From NCBI GenBank assembly GCA_948470335.1, contig CAOKOL010000001.1, positions 62,001 through 126,000 on the forward strand: a stretch of 64,000 bases of DNA, in the 5' to 3' direction. Positions within the stretch are counted from its first letter, which is position 1; every line of letters begins with the position of its first letter. Origin of the DNA: an uncultured Lachnospiraceae bacterium. Lineage in GTDB: Bacteria; Bacillota; Clostridia; Lachnospirales; Lachnospiraceae. A model generated the notes under the pieces. The model did not search any database. It was not told the origin of the DNA and saw only the letters and a list, made by a program, of their open reading frames with translations. Position numbers and translations under genes: made by a program. Of this stretch, positions 8,376 to 17,158 are shown piece by piece.

Positions 8376-11300
8376 ATGTACCATTGTAATCTGCAATTTT
8401 ATTTTATCGGAAGCTGCCATAACGCATTTGAAATTTTCCGGGGGATCGCTCCGCTGGAACACTTTTCTCATATATTTGCACACAGTCTGAAACCGGAAGC
8501 GGCGCCGCTGGCCGCAGCCGATCTGATTCTGGCGGAGCTGTCCGTCTTTGACGATGCCTGCGCTCTGGGCGCACTGACCGAGCATAAAAAGGAGGGCGCC
8601 GACCTGATTCTTCTGGCGAACCGGACACAGCCTCTGCCGCCGGAACTTTTTGCGCTGGATATCCGCGATATCTGGCCTCTGCCCGCATCGCCGGAGGAAT
8701 TGCGCTTTCATTTTCATCAGTGGCAGCGGGGCTGCAAACAGCAAAAAGATTTCTGGGAAACCCGTCACTACCTGGAAGCCACCATTAACAGCGTTCCGAA
8801 CCTGGTCTGGTACAAAGACAAAACAGGCGTCCATGAAAAAGTAAATGACAGTTTCTGTCAGACCGTAGGCAAAACCAAACAGCAGGTAGAAGGACAGCAC
8901 CACGCTTATATCTGGGACGTAGCGGAAGATGACCCCGCCTGCATTGAGTCTGAGCGCATCGTTATGGAGTCCCGGCAAACCTGTATATCGGAAGAAACGG
9001 TTCTCACCGGCGACGGCACACGTCTGCTCACTACATATAAATCTCCTCTGTATGATCTGGACGGCAGCGTTATGGGAACTGTGGGTGTCGCCATTGATAT
9101 CACCCAGGAACGGCTGTATGAGCAGGAACTGATTAACAATAACCGAACGCTGGAAACCATTTTCACCTCACTGGACTGCGGCATTATGTGCCACAGCACG
9201 GACGGTTCCCGTATCATAAGCGTCAACCGGGCCGCACTGGAGATCCTGGGGTATCAGTCCGAAGCCGAACTGAAAGCGGACGGTTTCCACCTGATCGCGG
9301 CTTCCGTTCTGGACGAAGACAAGGCAAAGCTGCGGGAAAGCATCCTGTCCCTGCAGAGCGAGGAAGACAGCATCAACGTAGAATACCGGGTTCGCCATCA
9401 AAGCGGCAGACTCATCTATGTCATGGGAAATATCAAGCTGATTCGAAAGGACGGACAGCTTTTTTATCAGCGGTTCCTTTTAGATATCACCACGCAGAAA
9501 CAGCAGGAACAGGAAAAGGAAATGTACGTCGAGCGAAAGCAGCGTGATCTGATTCAGGCTCTGACGATTGATTATAATCTGGTCTGTTTCTTCGACCTGA
9601 ACACCGGTATGGGCAACACACTCCGGGTTCACGAATGCCCTTATAATATTCTGAACACGGTTTTTTCCGGCGATCTCCTTCTGCACGACAACATGGAGCG
9701 CTATATATCCGCCTGTGTCCATGAGGACGACCAGGAAACCATCCGCGAAACCATGTCCCGGGAACGGCTGTTAAAAGAGCTTTCGGAAAGTCCTTCTTTT
9801 TATGTCAATTACCGGGCCCGCTGCGGTAAGGAAGTCCGGTATTTCCAGATGAAGGCCGTGCGGACCGGAGCCTGGGAGGATGTGTACGGCGTTGTGCTGG
9901 GCTTCCGCAGCGTAGATGCGGAAACCCGTGCGGAAATGGAAAAGAAAGTTCAGCTTGAGGATGCGCTTTCCCAGGCTAACCGGGCCAACAAAGCCAAAAG
10001 TACTTTTCTCTCCAATATGTCCCATGACATCCGCACGCCCATGAACGCAATTATCGGGTTTACGGCCCTGGCAGCCACCCATATTGACCAGAAAGAGCAG
10101 GTGGCGGAGTACCTGAAAAAGATTACCACCTCCAGCAACCATCTTTTAGGACTGATTAACGACGTACTGGATATGAGCCGCATTGAGAACGGCAAACTGA
10201 GCCTGGAAGAAAAATCCTGCCGTCTGCCGGACATTCTCCATAACCTGCGCAATATCGTACAGGCCGATATCCACGCAAAACGGCTGGAGCTTTACATGGA
10301 TGCGGCGGAGGTGCGGAATGAAGGGATTATCTGCGACCGGCTGCGGCTGAACCAGATACTGTTGAATTTACTGGACAATGCCATCAAATACACCCCGGCA
10401 GGCGGCATTATCAGCCTGCGCGTGGTGGAAAAAACCAGCGCCCCGGCAGGCTGGGGAAGCTATGAATTCCATATCAAAGATACCGGCATCGGTATGAATG
10501 AAAAATTTGTCGCCCACATTTTTGAGCCTTTTGAGCGGGAACGGAACTCCACCGCCAGCGGAATCCAGGGTACCGGTCTTGGCATGGCCATTACCAAAAA
10601 CATTGTGGATATGATGAATGGCTCCATTGAAGTGCAGAGCAAACAGGGTGAAGGCACCGAGGTCATCATCTCCGTTTCTTTCAGGCTCAGCTCCGATGCG
10701 GTGGAACTTACGGCCATTCCGGAACTGAAAAACTGCCGCGCACTGGTGATCGACGATGATTTCGACACCTGCGACAGTGTAACCAGTATGCTTTTGCAGA
10801 TCGGAATGCGGGCAGAGTGGACCATGTACGGCAAAGAAGCCGTCCTGCGGACCCATCAGGCCATCCTGCGCAACGATCTCTACAGCGTATATATTATCGA
10901 CTGGATGCTGCCGGACATGAACGGTGTGGAAGTAACCCGTCAGATCCGAAGGGAATGCGGAGCGGACACTCCTATTATTATCCTGACCGCCTATGACTGG
11001 GCGGACATCGAGGAGGAGGCAAAAGAAGCAGGCGTCACGGCCTTTTGCAGCAAACCGCTGTTTATGTCGGAGCTGCACAACTGCCTGCGCTCCATGGTGG
11101 AAACTGACAAGGAGACGGCTGAGGAAACGGAGGGCGAAACGTCCCGTACGGGACGGATTCTCCTGACGGAAGACAATGAACTGAATCAGGAGATCGCCCA
11201 GGTCATTTTAGAAGAAGCCGGTTTTACCGTGGAGATTGCGGATAACGGACAAATGGCCGTGGATATGGTACGGAATTCCAAGCCAGGCTGGTATCAGGTG

Positions 11301-11525
11301 ATCCTGATGGATATCCAGATGCCGGTGATGAACGGCTATGACGCCGCCCGGTCCATCAGGAAGCTGGAGGACCCGAAACTGGCCTCCATCCCCATCCTGG
11401 CCATGACGGCAAATGCCTTTGACGAAGACAAACAGAAAGCTTTACAGGCCGGCATGAACGGACATATTGCAAAGCCGGTGGATATTGATAAGCTTTTGAA
11501 GACGCTGGATACGGTGCTGGGGTAA
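8376..11525 (+). CDS. Hybrid sensor histidine kinase with PAS domains and two receiver domains
   Basis: 1049 residues with no transmembrane segment, so probably cytosolic. Residues 1-115 look like a degenerate receiver-like or divergent input domain. PAS domains lie at about 130-245 and 255-372, and a third PAS-like region at 395-512. HisKA has His550 in [13 protein letters not shown]. The HATPase domain (655-770) has [17 protein letters not shown] and GTGLGMAI. Receiver 1 has Asp842 ([10 protein letters not shown]) and receiver 2 has Asp979 ([11 protein letters not shown]). There is no DNA-binding output domain and no adjacent regulator. The start at 8376 is chosen for GGAGGGG upstream; an upstream in-frame TTG has no ribosome site. 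Signal and target are unknown. Confidence 0.9.
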   Translation: MYHCNLQFYFIGSCHNAFEIFRGIAPLEHFSHIFAHSLKPEAAPLAAADLILAELSVFDDACALGALTEHKKEGADLILLANRTQPLPPELFALDIRDIWPLPASPEELRFHFHQWQRGCKQQKDFWETRHYLEATINSVPNLVWYKDKTGVHEKVNDSFCQTVGKTKQQVEGQHHAYIWDVAEDDPACIESERIVMESRQTCISEETVLTGDGTRLLTTYKSPLYDLDGSVMGTVGVAIDITQERLYEQELINNNRTLETIFTSLDCGIMCHSTDGSRIISVNRAALEILGYQSEAELKADGFHLIAASVLDEDKAKLRESILSLQSEEDSINVEYRVRHQSGRLIYVMGNIKLIRKDGQLFYQRFLLDITTQKQQEQEKEMYVERKQRDLIQALTIDYNLVCFFDLNTGMGNTLRVHECPYNILNTVFSGDLLLHDNMERYISACVHEDDQETIRETMSRERLLKELSESPSFYVNYRARCGKEVRYFQMKAVRTGAWEDVYGVVLGFRSVDAETRAEMEKKVQLEDALSQANRANKAKSTFLSNMSHDIRTPMNAIIGFTALAATHIDQKEQVAEYLKKITTSSNHLLGLINDVLDMSRIENGKLSLEEKSCRLPDILHNLRNIVQADIHAKRLELYMDAAEVRNEGIICDRLRLNQILLNLLDNAIKYTPAGGIISLRVVEKTSAPAGWGSYEFHIKDTGIGMNEKFVAHIFEPFERERNSTASGIQGTGLGMAITKNIVDMMNGSIEVQSKQGEGTEVIISVSFRLSSDAVELTAIPELKNCRALVIDDDFDTCDSVTSMLLQIGMRAEWTMYGKEAVLRTHQAILRNDLYSVYIIDWMLPDMNGVEVTRQIRRECGADTPIIILTAYDWADIEEEAKEAGVTAFCSKPLFMSELHNCLRSMVETDKETAEETEGETSRTGRILLTEDNELNQEIAQVILEEAGFTVEIADNGQMAVDMVRNSKPGWYQVILMDIQMPVMNGYDAARSIRKLEDPKLASIPILAMTANAFDEDKQKALQAGMNGHIAKPVDIDKLLKTLDTVLG

Positions 11526-11560
11526 AAAATTATCTCTTAGAATTATCTCGATTTTAAATG

Positions 11561-11589
11561 TTGACATTTTTTATGGATACGGGTAGAAT
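11561..11589 (+). promoter_or_regulatory. Promoter for tRNA-Arg
   Basis: TTGACA (11561-11566), 17-base spacer, TAGAAT (11584-11589). The tRNA begins 20 bases later, consistent with a short leader. Confidence 0.8.
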
Positions 11590-11609
11590 AGAGAGGTATT
11601 TTCAAACCG

Positions 11610-11683
11610 GTCTTCGTAGCTCAGCAGGATAGAGCACTCGCCTCCTAAGCGAGGGGTCGGAGGTTCGAATCCTCTCGGGGACG
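11610..11683 (+). tRNA. tRNA-Arg (anticodon CCT)
   Basis: Full cloverleaf of 74 bases. The acceptor stem GTCTTCG pairs with CGGGGAC with wobbles. The D arm has GCTC/GAGC. The anticodon stem CTCGC/GCGAG encloses loop CTCCTAA, giving anticodon CCT. The T arm is GGAGG-TTCGAAT-CCTCT. CCA is not encoded. Own promoter upstream and terminator downstream. Confidence 0.93.
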
Positions 11684-11690
11684 TAAAAAT

Positions 11691-11724
11691 GCCGTAACTT
11701 TTAGGAGTTGCGGCGTTTTTGTTT
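11691..11724 (+). terminator. Terminator after tRNA-Arg
   Basis: GCCGTAACT pairs with AGTTGCGGC (one G-T) around a short loop, followed by GTTTTTGTTT. Confidence 0.85.
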
Positions 11725-11750
11725 CTCCAATCACGCAAACAGAAAGTGGA

Positions 11751-11803
11751 TGGGGCAGGATTTGAACCCAATACTTCCGGCTTGAAAAGCCGGTGTCCTG
11801 ACT
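11751..11803 (-). pseudogene. 3' fragment of a tRNA, probably tRNA-Glu (TTC)
   Basis: On the minus strand an intact anticodon arm (CCGGC-TTTTCAA-GCCGG) and a T-loop (GGTTCAAATCC) end in GCCCCA. The 5' acceptor strand and D arm are absent, replaced by AT-rich sequence next to the XRE gene. The T stem is imperfect. This looks like a tRNA remnant left by recombination or deletion. Residue identity from the TTC anticodon is tentative. Confidence 0.5.
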
Positions 11804-11820
11804 ATTCATTTCTTCTATAA

Positions 11821-12075
11821 TCATGCGCCGATCTGTGTCTGCACTGCCGTATCAACAACCAGAATATCATCCAGTCGTACCTGCAGGACCGCCGCCAGCA
11901 CTACCAGATTATCTATGGTGGGCAAAGCCGCCCCCTGCTGCCACTTGTATATGGCCTGTGGCGTGGCAAAACCAAAAACATCCTGCAAATCCCTGACTGA
12001 CAGCCCTGCCTGCTTCCGCAGTCTGCTGATATTCTGTCCTGTTCCTATCATATCTATGGTGGGCAGATTCACCAT
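11821..12075 (-). CDS. Small XRE-family DNA-binding protein
   Basis: 84 residues forming a Cro/C1-type helix-turn-helix: NISRLRKQAGLSVRDLQDVF, then TPQAIYKWQQGAALPTIDNL, a strong XRE signature. The start at 12075 follows AGGAGGTGAAGGAC; the in-frame GTG three codons earlier lies inside that ribosome site. It sits alone between a tRNA fragment and tRNA-Lys, a common landing place for mobile elements. Its target is unknown. Confidence 0.8.
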   Translation of the reverse strand: MVNLPTIDMIGTGQNISRLRKQAGLSVRDLQDVFGFATPQAIYKWQQGAALPTIDNLVVLAAVLQVRLDDILVVDTAVQTQIGA

Positions 12076-12118
12076 GTCCTTCACCTCCTGTTATCAAAAT
12101 TCAATATCCAGGCGGTCA

Positions 12119-12191
12119 TGCTCCATACGAGATTCGAACCCATGGCCACTCGATTAAAAGTCGAGTGCTCTCCCATCTGAGCTAATGGAGC
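12119..12191 (-). tRNA. tRNA-Lys (anticodon TTT)
   Basis: 73-base cloverleaf. The acceptor stem GCTCCAT/ATGGAGC is perfect, with discriminator A. The D arm is GCTC/GAGC. Anticodon stem CTCGA/TCGAG encloses loop CTTTTAA (anticodon TTT). The T loop is TTCGAAT on a wobble-rich stem. CCA is not encoded. Confidence 0.92.
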
Positions 12192-12193
12192 AT

Positions 12194-12229
12194 AAAAAAT
12201 ACCGCCTACCTCATACAAGATAAGCGGTA
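12194..12229 (-). terminator. Terminator between the small ORF and tRNA-Lys
   Basis: On the minus strand TACCGCTTATC pairs with GGTAGGCGGTA (wobbles allowed) around an 8-base loop and is followed by TTTTTT. It would end transcription of the 47-codon ORF upstream. Confidence 0.7.
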
Positions 12230-12283
12230 CATCAATCCATGTTCTGCTTCCGGCAAACCTTTTACGGCTATCCCTCCCGGATC

Positions 12284-12427
12284 TCACACAGTTTTTCGCC
12301 TTTTCCTTACCTTACATGAGCGCACCTTAACCAGACTCTGTTCTTTTTCTTTACTGAACAGTGCCTCATAACGTTTGCCATAAGGATAACACGCGAAATC
12401 ATTCGCGGCGAAAGTAACTGTTGCCAT
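12284..12427 (-). CDS. Small protein of unknown function, 47 residues
   Basis: Starts MATVTFAANDFACYPYGKRY and ends in a basic tail (KVRKRRKTV). The ATG is preceded by GGAAAGGATC, a fair ribosome site. A good terminator follows. A longer ORF in another frame over the same DNA lacks a ribosome site and is judged a shadow. Not recognised; short, basic and next to tRNA genes, so it may belong to mobile-element debris. Confidence 0.45.
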   Translation of the reverse strand: MATVTFAANDFACYPYGKRYEALFSKEKEQSLVKVRSCKVRKRRKTV

Positions 12428-12561
12428 GATCCTTTCCTTTCCGGGCTCATGCAGTCCTTTTTGTTCTTAACTGTAATTACTATAACACCAATTTGCGGAT
12501 TTGTCATTATACTTCTAATATAAAAGGGGACATTTTATCATAATTTAGCGTCTGGGGGGGC

Positions 12562-12720
12562 TGCCTATGTTTCATGATATGGCTTTCGGTATCGGGTGCT
12601 TTCGGCTCTCCTGGCTGTTTTTGTTTTCCGCTCTGTTGATGATACCATTATATATATTCACGTGAATATATTTATGTGTTTTATAAATTTACGTGAATAG
12701 GCTTTTCTGTTATAATAATC
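12562..12720 (+). promoter_or_regulatory. Relic control region with palindromic operators
   Basis: About 75 bases here (through the CTCTGTTGATGATACCATTA segment) match, with scattered changes, the region at about 47565-47640 upstream of the XRE gene in the prophage. A perfect 20-base palindrome, ATATATTCACGTGAATATAT (12652-12671), is followed by a half-matching TTTACGTGAA at 12688. These look like repressor sites. No regulator gene follows: the sequence jumps directly into a Uma2 fragment. Confidence 0.55.
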
Positions 12721-12778
12721 TGCGACCCCAATAAACTGACAGACCAGGACTGCTCCGGAGCATCTGATAAGGAATAAC
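12721..12778 (+). pseudogene. Fragment of a Uma2-family gene
   Basis: Reads CDPNKLTDQDCSGAS, matching CDPNKLTDQGCSGAP of the Uma2 protein at 48095. It then joins the TGATAAGGAATAAC sequence that follows the stop codon of that gene. Both the 5' half and the C-terminal third are lost, so this is a doubly deleted copy. Confidence 0.7.
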
Positions 12779-12893
12779 TCTCCCAAAAATTGGGGTCAAT
12801 GCCATCCTGATCCGGGACGCTCTGCCCCGTCATTCCGACTGACGGCGGGGATTTACCTAATTACTTAGGCCGTCACTATTGCAGTAGTGGCGG

Positions 12894-12959
12894 CTATTTC
12901 TTTCCCATAAAAATCTGACACAGCAGGCTGATAAGGGATACAATCCGCGCCGCCGTCAT
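12894..12959 (-). pseudogene. Truncated copy of the small holin-like toxin
   Basis: The last 16 codons (IVSLISLLCQIFMGKK) equal the C-terminus of the toxin at 49374-49463. The N-terminal half is replaced by unrelated sequence (MTAAR). The match extends through the downstream hairpin: 12869-12944 and 49349-49424 agree at about 74 of 76 bases. Probably inactive. Confidence 0.65.
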
Positions 12960-13157
12960 GGGGAAACAATGGGCGGCAGAAAAAGTGCCGGAAGGTATAA
13001 ACTTTATTTTCCTGTCACACGAAAGCAAATGCGCCGTCTAATTAATATACGGAGAAAATTCTGCCGGGAAGTGCTGCAGAGTTTGTTTCCGGGGGGCGGC
13101 GCATCCCCTACAGGCTCTCCGTAAAAAATATAATCAGCACTTCAGAAAAGAGGAGTC

Positions 13158-14441
13158 ATGAATCAGTCCACCAATGAAGAACTGCAGGATCTGATCAAAA
13201 AAGCTACCGCAGGAGACAAAACGTCTTTAGAAACCGTAATGCGCAGTGTGCAGGATCTGGTATTTAACCTGTCCCTGCGTATGCTGGGAACTTTCCCGGA
13301 CGCGGAAGATGCCTCCCAGGACATTCTTCTAAAAGTCATAACACATCTGTCATCTTTTAAAGGAAAAAGCTCTTTCTCCACCTGGGTATTCCGTATTGCG
13401 GTCAACCATCTGAAAGACTATAAAAAGCATATGTTCGCTCAATACCCTTTAAGCTTCGAATTCTATGGAGATGACATCCAAAATGCCCGGACAGAAAATA
13501 TTCCGGATATGACCCAGAATGTGGAGCAGGCGATTCTTGCGGAGGAATTAAAACTGTCCTGTACCAATGTGATGCTGCAATGTCTGGACACCGAGAGCAG
13601 ATGCATTTTCATTCTGGGAACCATGTTTCAGGTGGACAGCCGGATTGCCGGGGATATTCTGGGAATCACCCCGGAGGCCTACCGGAAACGCCTGTCAAGA
13701 GTGCGCAAAAAGATGGCAGAGTTCCTGACAGAATACTGCGGCGAATACGGGAACGGAAAATGCCGCTGTGCGGACCGAGTGAACTATGCCATAAAAAGCC
13801 GTCGGATAACTCCCTCTCAGCTTTGCTTTCAGACTGCGGCACCGGCCAGTATAACGCTGGATGTGAAAAAGGCCATGGAAGAAATTGACGATCTGGCACA
13901 GCAGTTTTCTTTTTGTAAAACATATCAGTCGCCGGAAAGCCTGACTTTTAAACTGGTAAGAGATACCCGTTTCAGTCATGACAAGTCGCCTTATAATCCG
14001 GCATTTCGGGCCCATATCGGCCCGGAAGGGAAACTGCCGGTGCCGGTCGGATACTATCTGATGATCAAACCGGGCGGACAGTCCTTTCTGGGCGGAGGAC
14101 TGTTTGCGGATATGTTTAAAGATGCCACCGCCATGATTCGGACCTATATCGAGGCGAATGGCGAAGAATGGGAAAAGATTCTTCACGCCCCGGCGTTTCA
14201 GAAAGTGTTTACCGTACAGGGAACGGCACTGAAAAATGTACCTGCCGGTTATGACAAATCGCATCCCCAGGCGGAATTTTTAAAATTTAAAAGCTGGTAT
14301 CTGGAATATCCGGTCAGCGATGATATCATTGCCGACGGGGAACTGTTTCTGACAGAGGCAGTAAGGCTGTTCCGGATCATGAAACCCTTCAATGATTTTT
14401 TAAACCGGGCGCTGGAAGGCTTTCAGATGCCTGTAAGATAA
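13158..14441 (+). CDS. ECF-type sigma factor fused to a DUF2461 domain
   Basis: 427 residues. The sigma-2 region covers about residues 20-95 (MLGTFPDAEDASQDILLKV, then FSTWVFRIAVNHLKDYKK) and sigma-4 about 125-190 (DILGITPEAYRKRLSRVRKKM). A Cys-rich CGEYGNGKCRCADRVNYAI and a typical sigma tail (KKAMEEIDDLAQQF) follow to about 265. Then, with no stop, comes a DUF2461 domain: DTRFSHDKSPYNPAFRAHIG, GYYLMIKPGGQSFLGGGLF, and KSHPQAEFLKFKSW near the end. The usual first 50 or so residues of DUF2461 are missing. GAGGAG precedes the ATG. DUF2461 has no settled function. The protein may be a real regulator with an added domain or the product of a deletion joining two genes. Confidence 0.85.
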   Translation: MNQSTNEELQDLIKKATAGDKTSLETVMRSVQDLVFNLSLRMLGTFPDAEDASQDILLKVITHLSSFKGKSSFSTWVFRIAVNHLKDYKKHMFAQYPLSFEFYGDDIQNARTENIPDMTQNVEQAILAEELKLSCTNVMLQCLDTESRCIFILGTMFQVDSRIAGDILGITPEAYRKRLSRVRKKMAEFLTEYCGEYGNGKCRCADRVNYAIKSRRITPSQLCFQTAAPASITLDVKKAMEEIDDLAQQFSFCKTYQSPESLTFKLVRDTRFSHDKSPYNPAFRAHIGPEGKLPVPVGYYLMIKPGGQSFLGGGLFADMFKDATAMIRTYIEANGEEWEKILHAPAFQKVFTVQGTALKNVPAGYDKSHPQAEFLKFKSWYLEYPVSDDIIADGELFLTEAVRLFRIMKPFNDFLNRALEGFQMPVR

Positions 14442-14456
14442 AAGGTTGTAAATGGC

Positions 14457-14479
14457 GAGGAAGCGTTTTGCGCTTCCTC
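14457..14479. terminator. Bidirectional terminator between convergent genes
   Basis: Perfect stem GAGGAAGCG/CGCTTCCTC with loop TTTTG, flanked by A/T runs. It lies between the sigma-DUF2461 gene and the convergent kinase gene. Confidence 0.7.
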
Positions 14480-14494
14480 TAAAAGTTTCACAGG

Positions 14495-15838
14495 TTACTG
14501 TACCGACCGCGGGATGCTTTCCTGACACTGCGGAATAATCAGCAGCACATGAAGCACAAATACGTTTCCCTGTGTTTTCACACTCATTGCACCGTTATAT
14601 TTTTCCGCTACCGTTTTTATATTCGACAGACCCGTTCCTCTTTTGAATCCGTCCTTTCCCTGATAACTGTTTTCAATCTCTATCATAAGGAAATCGCCCT
14701 GTATACGCCCTGATATGCGGATATATCTTTGTGCACCGGCATCCGTCGTCCTGCATGCATGAATTGCATTGTCCAGCCCATTTGACAGGATAATACAGAG
14801 ATCAATATCCCGCAGGCCGCAGGGATATGGCAAAAGAAGGGAACAGCAGACATCAATCCCCATACTTTTTGCAATGCCCAGCTTATTTCCCATCAGAATA
14901 TCCACTACCGGGTTGTTGGTACCGCAGGGGAATAGCAATTCTCCTGCAATATTTTCCATATCTCCGATGTAATGAATTGCCTCTTCCGTTTTTCCGCCCT
15001 GCAAAAGCTCTTTAACCACTGTAATATGGTTTTTAATATCATGACGGAAGGATTTTGTTTTCTCATAATGGGACTTTGCCTCCTCCACATACTGATTCAG
15101 CGAACGCTCTTTCTGCTCTAACAGGGATAATTCCGTGCTGAGGCGGAAACTTAACAGCAGCTTCTTATAAGCGAACAGAATGCAGAACAGGCTGGCCATT
15201 CCAAGAAGCTGCATCACAAACATCTGATAATGATTGGGATACGGACAGGTCTCCGTACCGCCGGCATCTGTGACCACCATACCATATATAAAAGAATTAA
15301 TATATTCATCCATAATAAAGATCATCAGAATCGGTACGAAAACCGGCAGCATATATTGTTTTTCCAGAGTTCCATAATGGAAGGAGGATATTTCCCCGGA
15401 AAAATACCGCCGTACCAGCCCACAGCAAAGTCCTGCCAGCAGAAGCGACGCCGTTTCCCCGCCCAGCATAAATACAAAACCCACCGTTTTCTGGTCAAAG
15501 GTATACAGATGTGGATACAGGATGCTTATCAGGGAGTTCACCATCCCATAGCTCAACTGCATCATCTCCACTACCAGAACCGCATATAAGACAGCGGGAC
15601 GCCAGTCCGCATGGCCGGCCCAAATCCCGGCTGCCGCAAGCAGCAGAAAAAATACGCCCCATTCGGCGACTGCCCCTCCCGGCACAGCATAAACGGCACA
15701 GACGGCACATCCTCCAAACAGAATATAGTGATAAAACTTTATTTTTTTACACAAAAATCCGAAAAAATAATAAAATCCGAAAAAGACCTGAACGCTAAGC
15801 GTGATGTACTGATAAGACAGCTCCATATACTCCGTCAC
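14495..15838 (-). CDS. Agr-type GHKL sensor histidine kinase
   Basis: 447 residues: about six membrane-spanning segments in the first 215 residues, a coiled linker, then a GHKL catalytic part. The phospho-acceptor His lies in SFRHDIKNHITVVKELLQ, the N box in SNGLDNAIHACR and the G box in GTGLSNIKTVAEKYNG. This is the AgrC/ComD/VirS layout. The likely start is GTG at 15838 with GGGAGGGGGG upstream. It lies 63 bases after its LytTR regulator on the same strand. No autoinducing-peptide gene (agrD/agrB-like) is visible, so the ligand is unknown. Confidence 0.88.
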   Translation of the reverse strand: MTEYMELSYQYITLSVQVFFGFYYFFGFLCKKIKFYHYILFGGCAVCAVYAVPGGAVAEWGVFFLLLAAAGIWAGHADWRPAVLYAVLVVEMMQLSYGMVNSLISILYPHLYTFDQKTVGFVFMLGGETASLLLAGLCCGLVRRYFSGEISSFHYGTLEKQYMLPVFVPILMIFIMDEYINSFIYGMVVTDAGGTETCPYPNHYQMFVMQLLGMASLFCILFAYKKLLLSFRLSTELSLLEQKERSLNQYVEEAKSHYEKTKSFRHDIKNHITVVKELLQGGKTEEAIHYIGDMENIAGELLFPCGTNNPVVDILMGNKLGIAKSMGIDVCCSLLLPYPCGLRDIDLCIILSNGLDNAIHACRTTDAGAQRYIRISGRIQGDFLMIEIENSYQGKDGFKRGTGLSNIKTVAEKYNGAMSVKTQGNVFVLHVLLIIPQCQESIPRSVQ

Positions 15839-15901
15839 CGCATCCCCCCTCCCATATGAGAAAGCCAGGCTCCTCTGCTCTCCGGTTCCTGATCGGATTT
15901 C

Positions 15902-16606
15902 CTATAAATTTTTCATATACTGTAACACAACGCCGGAAAACTCCCTGCTCCGCAGCCGTGATACGGGGATCTCCCTGCCGTTATCCATATACGCAATTCC
16001 ATTCTTATACCCTTTTAAATGTTTCAGATTAATCAGATAACTCCTGTGGCACCGGAAAAACCGGTTGTCCAGCCTGGTTTCCAGATGTTCAATTCTGTCA
16101 TAATAATCGACAACCTCGGATGATACCAGATACAGATAAATTTTACGGTCTATAATCTCACAGAATACAATATCGTCCAGCGAAACAATACGGCTTTCGT
16201 ACCCCTTCTGAACAAGCAGGCTGGCCTCGCTGGCATTTTTCATGGAAAAATAAAGGCGTTCCATCGTCTTTTCAAAATGCTTTTCCTCGATTGGCTTCAC
16301 CAGGTAATCATAAGCCTGCACCTCAAAAGACTGAAATACCATTTCTCTGAGCACGGTAATAAAAATCAGAATTCCTCTGAACTTATCTGCCCGCAGCTTC
16401 CTCGCCGTTTCCATGCCGTCCAAATCCCTCATCTGAATATCCAGAAACAGAATATCAATCTTCCCGTTGTATTTCAGTAAATCCTCTCCACAGGAAAACT
16501 GTAAAATCGCTGTCTCCATATTTTTTCCGCTGAAAAAGTCAGACACCATTGTCCGTATTCGATCGGACATATATTTCTCATCATCGCAGACCGCGATACA
16601 GATCAC
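15902..16606 (-). CDS. LytTR-family response regulator
   Basis: 234 residues. Receiver domain: MICIAVCDDEKYM, phospho-Asp in DILFLDIQMRDLDGMETAR, Lys in YLVKPIEEKHF. The C-terminal LytTR DNA-binding domain has RIVSLDDIVFCEI and the typical FFRCHRSYLINLKHLKGY. First gene of a regulator-kinase pair with the GHKL kinase downstream. Targets are not evident; neighbouring ABC genes are candidates only by position. Confidence 0.9.
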   Translation of the reverse strand: MICIAVCDDEKYMSDRIRTMVSDFFSGKNMETAILQFSCGEDLLKYNGKIDILFLDIQMRDLDGMETARKLRADKFRGILIFITVLREMVFQSFEVQAYDYLVKPIEEKHFEKTMERLYFSMKNASEASLLVQKGYESRIVSLDDIVFCEIIDRKIYLYLVSSEVVDYYDRIEHLETRLDNRFFRCHRSYLINLKHLKGYKNGIAYMDNGREIPVSRLRSREFSGVVLQYMKNL

Positions 16607-16906
16607 GGCATCACCTCCAGAATCCGTAAGACAAATCCGACAAAATACATGGCCGGTGTATCATGACGAAAGTTTCATAAATAAATCTTCTCTTCGCTAT
16701 AACATCCATAGTATTTTATTATAACCTGCAAGAAGCCGCAAAAACAACCTTTTTGCTTTAAAATGCTTTTTTGGTGCCGTGGAATGTTTTACAGGATTAC
16801 TTTGACGCATGTGTCTGTTAGCGTTTTCTCTGAATCCCAAACTTATTTCCACAACGAAATTATACTGCAAATTTATGGGAATCGAATGTTCTCCGCTCCT
16901 CCCCTG
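16607..16906 (-). other. Intergenic leader before the LytTR/GHKL pair
   Basis: About 300 bases without a gene. A minus-strand TATAAT lies at 16718-16723 in an AT-rich stretch, about 110 bases before the regulator start, and is the likely -10 box. No convincing -35 box or LytTR direct repeats were identified. Confidence 0.4.
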
Positions 16907-17062
16907 TCATCCCCCCAGATATTTTATCTGCTTATTAATCTCCTCCAGCTCTTTTTCCAGATTTGCTTTCATCTCCATATCATACGTCTGCATCGCCAGT
17001 CTGATCTGCATATTCAGCGCGCACTGCCGCTGCCTTAATTGGTTATAATTCATATTTCTCAT
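16907..17062 (-). CDS. Small protein of unknown function, 51 residues
   Basis: Charged, helical and probably coiled coil (KANLEKELEEINKQIKYLGG). The ATG at 17062 has AGGAGG about ten bases upstream. It lies 97 bases after the DUF4340 gene on the same strand and may be the last gene of that operon. Not recognised. Confidence 0.5.
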   Translation of the reverse strand: MRNMNYNQLRQRQCALNMQIRLAMQTYDMEMKANLEKELEEINKQIKYLGG

Positions 17063-17158
17063 GCCGCCTGCCTCCTGGTATATCTTTTTATAACACATAG
17101 TTTTACAAATTTCTCCTTATCAGACCGCTCCGGCCCTTTCCGGGCGATAACCGACGGT

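Noticed and set aside
12307..12507. Minus-strand 66-codon frame overlapping the 47-codon small ORF
   Set aside because: No ribosome site; the alternative frame starting at 12427 has one and is followed by a terminator.
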